From Clavulina sp. PMI_390 (taxonomy: Eukaryota > Basidiomycota > Agaricomycetes > Cantharellales > Hydnaceae), in the NCBI GenBank assembly GCA_015039315.1, contig WIDE01000009.1, positions 1 through 64,000 on the forward strand: a DNA stretch of 64,000 bases, written 5' to 3'. The number at the start of each line of letters is the position of its first letter. Position 1 is the stretch's first letter. Positions 33,937-44,050 of the stretch are shown here, piece after piece. Position numbers and translations under genes: made by a program. Below the pieces are notes generated by a model that saw nothing but the letters and a program-made list of their open reading frames with translations, was not told the DNA's origin and searched no databases.

Positions 33937-35026
33937 TGTAGCGCTGTCGCCTGATCAAGGGTGACAAACTTGAATTCCGGAGTCGCGATGTCACGCCGCC
34001 GGGAACGGAGCTCATCGTGACAGGAGGACGTCGTTGGTGAATCTATCTTCCCAGGCGTCGTAACTCCAGGAAGACAAGCTTGTGCATACAGTGGACATCC
34101 ATCAGAGCAGTTTAATTTTGGAGGCTCAATGGCTCGTGTGACGTCTGAGGGGCGATTTTCATCCCGACTCCGACTTTGGGAAGGGGGCCAAATGATTATG
34201 AGAATGAGGCGAGTTGATATCAATCCGTTGGCGAGCATTGGGAGGGGCGGAAAAATCTCGCTGTCTTCATCACCCACTCAACGACAGCGGAAATTCAGAA
34301 ACATGTTTGGGAGGAACCCACAGTTTGGGCGAAGGCCTCAGCGGGTCTCGATTGACCGAGAGGCCGATTGAGACCGGGACGGGATCCAAGCCTGAAACTA
34401 GGCTAGCCAGCAAAGGGCGTTTATATTTTCGAGATCAAACCAGTATTGTACCGAACTAATCATCATCCTATTCCGGTGTTTGTCCATAATGGAGGCGTAA
34501 GTATGATGTCTCGAGGTAGGTGGACTTGCCCTGGTAGAGCCTCCAACTTGGGGCGGGCCATATGTAAAGGGGAGAGCTGCAGGCGGCCCGAGGTGAAATG
34601 AGCTACAGGGACTCAGTGATTGGCACTGGTATTCTGATTCCTTTGGGAACCAACCTGGAAGAGACATTTGTCGTTCCCTTCCACTGCATTTGTGATTGGT
34701 GCTAGCTGGATTCGGAAATGGCTTAGCCATAGCTCACGATGGACAGAGCAAAACCGAATAACTGTAAACCGCACGTTCAGCTGGGCTGTCCAGATTCTGA
34801 AACCGTGGGAAACTTCTTTGTGGGGGTATTGACGGCCCCGTGCTCGGCACGGGTAACAAGATACTTAAGTTACCTGGCACCACGCCAACTTGCGCACCCG
34901 GATGAGCTTCGAAACACTCCCTAGAAATACTGGCTGTTCTCTACCACTTTGACATTCACTCCTCAATTGCTGTCGCTGGAGGATTGTTTTGGCAGGTAAA
35001 GGTCAACAGGGAGGCTCTCGCCCTCG
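33937..35026. other. Intergenic spacer between DUF4470-C and DUF6533 gene
   Basis: 1.09 kb that includes the divergent promoters of the genes starting at 33936 (minus) and 35027 (plus). Short open frames on both strands lack any support. No CCAAT block like that of copies A and B was found next to copy C. Confidence 0.45.
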
Positions 35027-37064
35027 ATGAACAACCCAGCCGAAATCCAGGCCATCATTGCTGGGGCACCATCAATCGAAATTTCGAACGTAAGCTGTTG
35101 TTTATATCAGCTCCTTTCATTGACTCGATCCTCCAAGCTCACAAGAAGGATTATAGTTGGTGTTTGGTAAGTGGCCACCCTTGCCCCACGCCTGCACTGT
35201 TCCTTTCTTACAACTTGCATCTGCCATCATCTTCCTAGTCTCTTGCACTACATGGTTTGTCTGGGACTGGATCATATCCATCGACTTAGAGGTGAGGGCC
35301 GTTTCAGAGCAGGGGGGAAAGTTCTATACACCTCTTACCTCCGTGATCAGGTTCAATATTTCTGGGGGAAGAAACTGGTTCGTTTACCTAAATATAAAAC
35401 AAGCCAAACTCCTATCAGTATTAATTCTAATCGGTTCAAGACCGTAGGGTCATACCTGTACTTTTCCAACAGGTGTGTCCAACACCGCTCTCGATTGGTC
35501 GTTTGCCATCACTGATTCTGTCTGGCTCTATTGCCAAAAACAGAATACTCGGCGCTGCCACCTTGCTGTGCGTTGAATGATCTATCTTATTCGTTATTGA
35601 CTCCTAACTACTTCTACCTCAGAATACATTTCATGAGTGAGCGCGATGGAATAACCCAGTCGGTAGCATATTGACCCAGTGTCTCGCTATTTAGCGAGCT
35701 TTCGGACATTGAGTGCTGCTGCTAGCGCAGAAATGTGTGTCCATCATTGTTATAATATGCCAAGGCTGACTACCGCCAGGCTCACCATCAACCCCACGTC
35801 ATAGTTGCAAGCCTCTCATATACAGCGTGCTCGTTGTCGGTACGCTTGGTAGTTCCATCGTGCAAAGTGAGTCGTTGTAATATCAATGCGCGTTGTCAGT
35901 GGATCTTATTGCCACCTTACGATGGACCGGATTATCCTCCCAGCTGTCCTGGTACTCCGAACTTATGCCTTGTGGGACTGCAACAAGAGGATCCTCTGGA
36001 TTTTGATGAGCCTTAACATCGTCAGCTCATCATCTTTCCCTGGTCATAATGAATACTGCTCAATTGATCCTCGTTCTTGTTCTCCTCCGGCTAGATAGCA
36101 TCACTTACCCAACAAGGGCTTATTGCTGCGATCTGGGGCCCAAATGTTGTATCGATTCCGTGGAACCCCCTTCCCGCCCCATACACCAGTTGCTTCATCA
36201 CATTTCATCTAGGGACATGGGAGCGGTATATTCCTGTGCTCCTATTCGAGTTTGGTGAGCGTTGTTGGAAATCAACGGGCTATCCTTCATCGGCACTCAG
36301 ATCCTCCTCTGCCTATAGTTGTAGCTTTTTTCATGATCATAAAATTTGTGGACTATGTCCGCGAAGGAAACAGCCAACGAGTGTTGTATGTTCTATTTCG
36401 AGATGGTGAGTTTCCTAAAGCAACCTCGTATGCGATCGCCCAGCCAATTCATGCCACTCTGTAGGTTTCATTGAATTTGCAGGTTTGTCTCCGGTACATT
36501 CGCCGATTATTTCACGACTCACAGCTTTGCGTTCCTAAATCGGGAGTAGGCATCAGCAGTGAGTTGTTATTCGACTGTTTTATTGCATGCTCTCAAATCC
36601 GTGCCTGGCGGTCCTAGTCTCTTCCATTCTCAGTCTTTCGCTTGGAATTGCTAGAGATAGAGCTGTAAGTACCAGACGATGCACGACAATGACATATGAG
36701 TGGTGACCGCTGTGTCTTCATTTTCGTATTCTTTGTTGGTTAGGGAAGCGATTATATCACTCACGTCACTTACGATATCATGGCTGCCATCGCTATGATC
36801 TGTTGTGCACGCATGCTGCTCAACATCCGCGATGTCTTATCGCTCTCTGACTCGCTTGATACCACAGAGCCTCATCCATGGAGCCTGGAACCCTCATTCG
36901 ATGAGCGAGAATCATATCATCGGGCTATAGTGTTGGACGAGAGTCGGGTGGAGATGTTCGAGACGTTCTTTGGCTCTGGCGAACAGGATCCCGAGCGTGA
37001 CGAATTAGTGGATGATATACTTCCTCGAACGTCAGGTGTGTCGAGATCTAGCACACGAAGTTGA
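35027..37064 (+). CDS. DUF6533-type seven-transmembrane protein
   Basis: This is a gene of many small exons; the first are 35027-35089 and 35157-35291 and the last ends at 37064. Segments typical of this basidiomycete family appear in order. After a short polar N-terminus come hydrophobic WDWIISIDLE joined to VQYFWGKK, SNTALDWSFAITDSV, AVLVLRTYALWDCNKRILW, WERYIPVLLFEF, a polar loop ending YVLFRDG, and IAMICCARMLLNIRD. A hydrophilic Ser/Glu-rich cytosolic tail follows. Members are predicted membrane proteins of unknown function, with strong expansion in mushrooms. Internal exon borders between 35291 and 36720 are uncertain, so the exact protein length cannot be given. Confidence 0.7.
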
Positions 37065-37635
37065 AAAGTCAAGGGAATTACTAGACACGTGGTTGGTGGG
37101 ACGAATAACTCTTACCATAATTCCGTTCTATTGGATACCGATGAAACCGTCAACCTTCACCAGACGGCATATGGCATGCCCTCAGTGATGGTTTCGGGCT
37201 TGTTACACCTTGACCCGAGGGTGATAGCGGGAGCCATGGCTGCGATACTATATACCGAATACTGTATCGATACCATCAATAATACAACACCCTCAGTACT
37301 CCATATTGTCTCTTGCCTCCTGATATGGGAGCATTCCAGCCTCAGGAGCCAGGACACCGATGGAGATGATCCATCACATACATCCTTTAGAACACGTCTG
37401 CTGAGTGCGATGCACCAACGTGGGCAAAGTTGGACGCGCTCAGCGCTCATTCATGTCTTGGTCAGGCCATGTAGGCAAAATATCTCAAATATTACAAGTA
37501 TTCCGCCCAGCAGCTACGCTTATGCCGCATCAAATTGTCCCGGGTATGCTGGATCAAATGAAATAGTGCATGGTGACAATGAATCTCCAAATAGACATGT
37601 ATGCATCTACTGCCCTTAGGTATAGAACCATAGGC
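37065..37635. other. Convergent spacer
   Basis: 571 bp between the 3' ends of the DUF6533 gene and the SMP-30-like gene. A 176-codon open frame (37089-37619, plus strand) has no recognisable features and no splice partner, so it is not called. Confidence 0.45.
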
Positions 37636-38977
37636 CTAACGTGCGAAGGGGTATCGGCTAACACCCTCACGAAATTCCCCTGCCAAGTCGGCGACGAAAA
37701 TGTTACCCGAGTTCGGGAACTGGGCCATCAAGACTGGAGGGTCGAGGTTGGCTCGAGGATCTCCTCCCAACGCAAACGGGGATCCCGTAGTGATGTATAG
37801 CTGGTCTAGATTTGGGCCTATAAATTGTCGGCTCAATCAGGTAATGCGGATAATACTCGTGAGGCCAGAATCAATCTACGCACCTCCAAAGCAACACGCA
37901 GTCACGTTCCAGGCGGATGGTATCGAGATGACAATGTCCTCAGAGCCATCAGGGGCGAACCGGGTAACACGACTTCCTGCCCAACTATAATCACGGGGAG
38001 GGTTATTACCCAGCAGGCTCAAGGCAATTTCACAATTACCTCGCGCTCCAGATGCCTCCTTCCGAATCCAAACAGAGCCCATCAGGGAGCGCATACCGCT
38101 CGCGGGCAATGAAGGAGGTGTCTATGTGCAACCTCTTGTTGGAGACAGAGCCAGTCTCCAAGTCATAGTCATACGCAAAGATGGCTCGTTTGAATGAGTC
38201 CGTGTGGAACCTTGAGAATATTAATAGTGAAGATCTGCGGAGGTTTTGGTGGATGTGCGTTCACTCACAAGGTTTTGTTATCAGCACTCCAGCCAAGGCC
38301 ATTGCTCTCCTAATCATAGCATTGATCCTGGTGCATCCATCGAAGAAAGAGATGAAACTTACACGAATGTCGTCATCGACAAGTTTCGCCTCGTCTAATA
38401 GGGGGTCATAACACCAAAGTTGCCCATTATACGGAGGGTCTGCAGACTCGAGAGTGCCAGCAAAGAAACGTCCTTTGGCATCGCAAGCGCCGTCGTTGAA
38501 TCGTTGTACCCTTGCGCGCTCAGGATCTCCTTCCAATGGCTTGCAGAAGTGATGAAGAGCGGGGCGACCGTTGCTGCCAGGCTGTATCATTGCGAAACCC
38601 GACGCGGTAGCGCACGCCAACTATACAGCCATGCGCATGCTATAAAATGAGTGTGCTTTTCGCTATTGATTTCGGGGCGTTAAAGACACACCCCTCCACT
38701 CTGACAAAGAGCCAGACACCCGATCGATTGGTCCAATTGGTCCATCGTATAAGTCTTGCTCGATGGCTGCCAGTGGAAGACTCTTTTCTCAAGGATATCG
38801 ATAAAGTGTAAAGTATCTGTCTGTGCATCCCAAAGTGGGCCTTGTGGAGGGTGTGAATTAAGATTATCAGCAAGTGATCCGCACGTCCTTGAGCAGCAGT
38901 ATGCAGAGACCTTCGCCCAGCAAGCACCGAGGCTTCAGGATAGGTTCAGATAGGGTGATTATCTTTCTGGGGGACAT
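37636..38977 (-). CDS. SMP-30/gluconolactonase (regucalcin-like) family protein
   Basis: Seven exons (38977-38911, 38840-38692, 38620-38363, 38309-38269, 38210-38040, 37984-37884, 37817-37636) join to 322 codons. Beta-propeller signatures of the family are in order: LLGEGPLWDAQTDTLHFIDI with the first metal-binding Glu, RFNDGACDAKGRFFAGTLE, SNGLGWSADNKTLFHTDS, YALPDGLCLDSEGGIWSAR and NVTACCFGGPNLDQLYIT. These include the Glu, Asn and Asp residues that bind the divalent metal. The family hydrolyses sugar lactones or related esters; the exact substrate cannot be read from sequence. The gene lies upstream of the mitochondrial ACP gene on the same strand. Confidence 0.88.
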
Positions 38978-39335
38978 GCGTGGCGATGATAAGAAAAAAG
39001 ATTGTCTGATTACGGTGATGGTGAAAGTTCGGGGATGAGGACTCGTGCCTCTGTTTTGGCCAAATTGGAGAAATTCAATGGATGCGGCAGCGTGGGAGCT
39101 GACTATCACTGGTCGAGATACTCAAAAGTGGTGGTGGGTGCAGGTATGTGAGTAAGACGGACGTTTGAGTGGGGAATACGTTAGATATTACGGTCGAGCA
39201 ATGATTAAGTAGACAATGGTAGGTCACTATTCATCCAACTCCCAGTAACGAATAGTTCTAATGGATTTACTGGGCTAATAAGACAGAAAGAAAGGGCGGG
39301 TTTGTCAGTTATATAGACCTTCTTGGCATTGCGAT
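38978..39335. other. Spacer between ACP and SMP-30-like genes
   Basis: 358 bp containing the 3' end of the ACP gene and the promoter of the SMP-30-like gene, both on the minus strand. Nothing else is recognised. Confidence 0.45.
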
Positions 39336-39965
39336 TTAGAGAGAAGGCATACCAGCAGGGGTCTTTGCAATGTACTCGATAGCTAATAATGAGATACAAA
39401 AGAACGCATGAGTAATGTAACAAAGACTCGAGGCGACCAGGACACTCACCCTGTTGTACGGTGAGGATAGCATCAGCCTCCTCGTCGGGGATCTCAATCG
39501 AGAACTCCTGAATTTTGCGCATGTCGTGAGAAGTGGGTCTCAGTCAACGACCAACGAATGAGCACAAACCTCCTCAATAGCCATCACAACCTCGACGGCA
39601 TCCAAGCTATCCAGCCCAAGGTCCTCAGCAAACCGTGCGGTAGTGGTGAGCTGGAAAGAAAAAAGAAAAGAAAGTAAGAAAGTAAGATGACAGGTCAGCT
39701 ATGACGAGCGCCCACGACGACGCCAAAGTTGCGGAAGGCAAACCTTCTCGGGAGAAACCTTCTCAAAGCTCTTCAGGACATCAACGACACGCGTCTGGAT
39801 GGCCTCTTTTGACAGGCCGGCAGATGCAGCGTACCCGCGCCATTGCAGTGGCTGGAAGCGAAGGGCGGACGCAGCTGGACGGGCAGTGGGGAGGACAGCA
39901 CGCGACACAGGGGCAGTACGCGCAACGCGAGTCAGGGTGGAGAAGGCAGTTCGGATGGAGGCCAT
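39336..39965 (-). CDS. ACP1: Mitochondrial acyl carrier protein
   Basis: Four exons (39965-39744, 39650-39570, 39507-39450, 39382-39336) join to 135 codons. A basic, Ser/Ala-rich mitochondrial presequence (MASIRTAFSTLTRVARTAP) precedes the carrier domain. The 4'-phosphopantetheine attachment site is the Ser in FAEDLGLDSLDAVEVVMAIE, followed by FSIEIPDEEADAILTVQQ and AIEYIAKTP. ACP carries acyl chains for mitochondrial type II fatty acid synthesis, lipoic acid formation and Fe-S cluster assembly, and is an accessory subunit of complex I. The C-terminus ends MPSL, slightly longer than in many fungi. Confidence 0.94.
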
Positions 39966-40098
39966 TTTTAAGAAAACTCGTTAGGTGAGTGAGTGTTTTG
40001 CTGCTGAAACCCACGAAGGAATGCAAAAGCCAACTTTTCGTAAGCGCTTGAGACAAACACCTCGCCCTCGGTGTCCCCAATCCGCTCACCCACCCACA
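39966..40098. promoter_or_regulatory. 133-bp bidirectional promoter, ACP1 and MRPL17
   Basis: The two ATGs face away from each other across 133 bp that must hold both 5' UTRs and core promoters. Both products are mitochondrial. No TATA box is visible, and a CT-rich stretch runs from 40052 to 40096. Confidence 0.6.
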
Positions 40099-41297
40099 AT
40101 GAAGCATGGTATCGCGTTCAGAAAATTGGGCAGGACCTCCTCGCACAGAGACTTGATGCTGAGGTATGTCTGTGTGTATGAGGGCTGCTTATTTACAGCT
40201 CTGACGTGCATTTTGTAGGAATCTCGTCTCGTCCCTCCTCGAGCATGGTCAAATAAAAACGACTGTGGCCAAGGCCAAGGAGACTGCTCGATTGGCTGAG
40301 AAGGTGGGTGTTAATAGCAACTAATATGATAAATAAACCTCATAGTAAAATGTTCCACAGGTCATTACCTTAGGCAAACGCGGTGACCTGTGGGCCAAAA
40401 CCACTGCACAAGCAATGCTCTTCGTATGTCCGACCTAGCATCATTTACATTATACCCCGTATTCACGGTGATTCTATCCCCCAGAAACACGACATTACTC
40501 TCCCCCTTCTCTTCAACGAGTACGCCAACCGCTACGCAAATCGACCAGGAGGCTACACCCGCATGCATTTCTACGGAAACCGCGTTGGCGACAATGCTCC
40601 CCATGCTATCATCGAGCTCGTCGACGGTCCTAATGATATTCGCTTCGCTATGACCGCCCGAGCGGTAGGGAGGGAAACGGCAGAAGCTGTTTTACAGGGG
40701 CGCGCCACTTCGTCCGAACCTGTTGAGGGCGAGGCAGGCTCGAGTAGTGTAACCGACGGTGGGGTGCTGTTACGCCCTACAACCCAGAAGAACCTCGAGA
40801 AGACTCTCAAGTATCGCTCGGAGGAGGACAAGCAACGATTCCGAACAATGGCAGCAGAATGGGCGGTTGGTGTGATTCACCCTTGCATGCATCCAAAAAC
40901 TTACTCGTTCATTTGGTTCTCTTCTGCTCTTTTATAGAACCGAATAATTGCAGAACCCAAAGCCGTCAACGGCCTGCGTCACCCAGTCAAACGCATTCAT
41001 GTCTCGCACGAAGCCGTCGAGCGCGAAAAGGAGAAACAGCCCGGAACACCCGACCTGCCCGACCAACAGCGCTTCAAGTACTCCTACACTGCACCAGAAG
41101 GCCAACGTCTTATGGCTGGCCAGCGTTTGCCGGGTGTGGCACCCAGCAAGACCACTTCACCTTTGGCGATTGCTCGAGGGAGGTTGGGTGCTCCGAGGAA
41201 CGTTGTGGAGTCGCCCATCTGGGCCGCAGCGACGAGGGCTGCTGTCGAGAGAGAGGCGGCGCGTGGGGGCGAGCCGACGAAGAATGCGCCTTCATAG
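40099..41297 (+). CDS. MRPL17: Mitochondrial large-subunit ribosomal protein bL17
   Basis: Five exons (40099-40163, 40219-40303, 40361-40423, 40485-40865, 40938-41297) join to 317 codons. The bL17 core is at the N-terminus: [20 protein letters not shown], then [35 protein letters not shown] and [19 protein letters not shown] with the conserved GGYTR motif. The C-terminal 200 residues are a fungal extension, typical of mitochondrial bL17 relatives of yeast Mrpl8. There is no separate cleavable presequence; the basic N-terminus may serve for import. Confidence 0.93.
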
Positions 41298-41793
41298 TCA
41301 CTATACTGTTGTTATCTAGAAGACTCCCAGCACCCGAACATCAAGGATGTAACTTATCACATCATCCCTCCCTAATACACAGACATGGTACCAGATTTCT
41401 CATGGCTTTGGTAGAAGGACGGGGTTGTGAACATCGATATTACCAACTGAGGAGGATTGAGAATTTCGATAATACTACAACGAGGGAGCGAATTGATGAG
41501 TGTGAAACAAGGAAAGAGGAGATATTAATGCCCTTTACAGGACATGCGGGTAGAAGTGAAGATATGGTCAACAAACTGAATCGGAAACTATCATCAGAAC
41601 GTGGAGGGATCGTTGAGGCATGAGTTACAGGGTTTGATACGACCAATGACGGAAGCATAGCATCTTTAGAGGGAGAAGGGGAAATGAACGAGACGAAAAA
41701 AAAAGGAAAGAACATTACGCCACCTCATGATGAGGATCACGACAGCGACAAAGCAAGCAAAACCGCATACTGTGCAAATGACTTCACCAGGGC
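41298..41793. other. Convergent spacer, MRPL17 and PHO85
   Basis: 496 bp between two facing 3' ends. It is AT-rich with an A run (41696-41704), as expected for polyadenylation regions. No gene is supported. Confidence 0.5.
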
Positions 41794-41836
41794 TCACTGA
41801 TAACCTCCATAATTACCACTGCCTCCTTGCTGCTGT

Positions 41837-41868
<32 letters not shown>

Positions 41869-43625
41869 TTGCTGCTGCTGATACGCAGCTGCCTGCATGT
41901 TCGCCTGGTATACCATGCTCTGCACATCAGGTGGAGGCCCTCGGTTCTGCATATTTGCCATGGTCATTGGCTGCATTGGATGCTGCTGCATATGGGCTGG
42001 CAGTGGGTAGTGGTTCAGCCCACCCTGGATCGGTGCATTCCTGCTAACTGTAGGCTGCGCGTACTGCTGCTGTTGCTGCTGCTGCGGAGGTGCTTGTTGA
42101 GGAATATATCCTTGCGACGAATACGAGGGGCCAGGGACCATGGATGGGGGAGGGATCATGCCGCTTGGGCCCATATTTTGCTGCATTTGAGGGTACGGCA
42201 CTTGTGGTGGAGGACCTTGGGTATAGTTAGGGTAGCTGGGAGGAGCCATCATGTTCGCGGGGTTGAGTGTCATGGGAACATTCATGGGGGCAGCCTGGGC
42301 CTGAGGTTGCGGTTTGGTTTCGAAATAGGGATGGCGCAAGGCTTCGGCAGCAGTGATGCGTTTTGCAGGATCAAATGCGAGCAATTGCTCGAGAAGATTG
42401 ATCGCTTTTAACGAAGAGGAGTTTGGAAATAAGAATAGGGGAATTCACGTGTGGTTGAGATTCTTACCTAGCGGGGATGCTGCTTCTCGTGGCTTGTTCG
42501 TCGCTGGGTCCTTGAAGACCTCGACGAACGGAGTTTTTGGCCAAGTGGGGAATGTCTTCAACTGGATCTCCGGCTACAAGGCCCACCTGGTATCAGAGGT
42601 ATCCAACATACAAGCGGGAGACACATATCCACTCACAGATTGTTTGACGATGTTACTAAGGGTCCGCTGATCGGGGGTCCCCAGAACTTTGATAATGCTC
42701 AAGAGCTGATCAGAATTATCTCGTCCACGGAAGAGCGGAACACCGCTGATCATTTCCGCGAAAATACACCCGCAAGACCAGACATCGATGCTAGTGTTGT
42801 ATGTCCTGCTGCCCAGGAGGACATCGGGTGCACGGTACCATAGGGTGACGACCTAATGTGGGAGCCCAGATCAAGAAGACTCCGCGGGTTGAAGATAGTA
42901 CAAAGTGACCCACCTCGTTAGAAAACGTGTTGACGGGTACGCCAAATGCTCGAGCAAGCCCAAAGTCACCAAGCTTAAGTTCCAGATTACGATTGATTAA
43001 CAGGTTTTGGGGCTTTAGATCACGGTGGAGGACCCGGTTGGCATGGCAATATGCTGTTCCTTTTAGGAGCTGGTACATGAAAGATTGGACAATGTCGGGG
43101 TGGAGAGCTCCACGGTTGCCTCGGGTGTCCATGAACTTCTTCAGATCTTGGTCGCAATACTCAAATACAAGGACCAGCTTTGCCTCGGTGTGGATGACAT
43201 CGTGGAGACGGAGGATGTTGATGTGCTTGAGCTCCTTGAGAAGAGAGATCTCACGGATTGCTGTGCTGGGGGTGCCTTCCTCTGGATCGAGATGGATTTC
43301 TTTAAGCGCAACGATGTCGTTGGTCGTTCTAGAGCGGCCCTATATTATTAAATGAGTGTTGAGGGGGAGCGATGTGGATGGGAGGGCGCAAGGGATCAAG
43401 AGTGCGTTTGGATGGCAAGTACATGTGAGTCAGGAGTGTCAATTAGACATAGCGCGAGGCAATATCGCGGTGCACAACATCCATACCTTGTAGACAGTGG
43501 CATAAGTGCCCTCTCCAAGCTTTTCCAACTCTGTTTAATTTAAGAGAATAAAGATGACTTTGAGAGGTTGAGGACGAGACGCGGACGAGCGCGCACTCAC
43601 GGATCCAGTTTCCAGGCCCAGACAT
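41794..43625 (-). CDS. PHO85: PHO85-type cyclin-dependent kinase with Q-rich tail
   Basis: About seven exons on the minus strand. The kinase domain begins [18 protein letters not shown] and continues [20 protein letters not shown]. The PSTAIRE-like helix reads [16 protein letters not shown], which is the Pho85/CDK5 form. [12 protein letters not shown] is the catalytic loop, [18 protein letters not shown] the activation segment and [16 protein letters not shown] the P+1 loop. After [21 protein letters not shown] comes a tail of about 160 residues rich in Pro, Met and Gln, with 7 Gln near 42080 and 18 Gln near the stop. Pho85 acts in phosphate, glycogen and cell-cycle control with several cyclins. 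Yeast Pho85 (305 residues) lacks this tail. Confidence 0.92.
41827..41880 (-). repeat. CAG/CAA polyglutamine tract (18 codons)
   Basis: 18 consecutive Gln codons, mixed CAG and CAA, in the last coding exon of the PHO85-type kinase, 12 codons before the stop. The mixture of codons makes it less slippage-prone than pure CAG but still a likely length polymorphism. Confidence 0.9.
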
Positions 43626-44050
43626 GTCGATTTACAAATCGTGAAAAGAAGATCGAAGTAAAGAAACCCGATTCGAGCCCTGGAAGAGCTCGGTGGTGGC
43701 CCGAGCTTGGTGGAGTCAACAAGCGGTGGACGGTGGACCGCCTTCCTTGTTGGATCTTGTATGCACTTGTGGCATCTTATCACCCTCGGTGCACACACTG
43801 AACCAGTCCGTGAAAGACATCAATTTTCACCTACTTGGGGCTTTGTTTCTGTCCCTTATTAGAATAGCACATTTAGAGGGAGCAGACTTAGATTGCGAAT
43901 TATTGGTCCTTACAAGACAGGCGACCCGAACGTGGGTCACGTGACGACACGCCCGACTTCGTGAACCTTCGGCATCAACTCATCCACTTCGGCCTAACAA
44001 ACGACGATAGCCAGCGCCAGTGCGAGCGGCCGTCTTGGGCACTTCTTGCC
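43626..44050. promoter_or_regulatory. Divergent promoter of PHO85 and YME1
   Basis: 425 bp separate the diverging ATGs at 43625 and 44051. It contains a perfect 10-bp palindrome, GTCACGTGAC, at 43936-43945. No TATA box is clear. Confidence 0.6.
43936..43945. promoter_or_regulatory. CACGTG bHLH/Cbf1-type binding palindrome
   Basis: GTCACGTGAC contains the E-box CACGTG bound by bHLH factors such as Cbf1 and Pho4 in yeast. It is 106-115 bp upstream of the YME1 start and about 310 bp from the PHO85 start, so it could serve either gene. Which factor binds it here is unknown. Confidence 0.5.

Noticed and set aside
37089..37619. 176-codon plus-strand open frame between DUF6533 and SMP-30 genes
   Set aside because: No domain and an overlapping open frame on the other strand. 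It lies in a convergent 3' spacer, and a continuation of the DUF6533 gene into it is not supported by splice signals.
41827..42411. 194-codon leucine-rich plus-strand open frame
   Set aside because: It is the antisense reading of the kinase polyglutamine and Pro-rich tail; CTG repeats read as poly-Leu.
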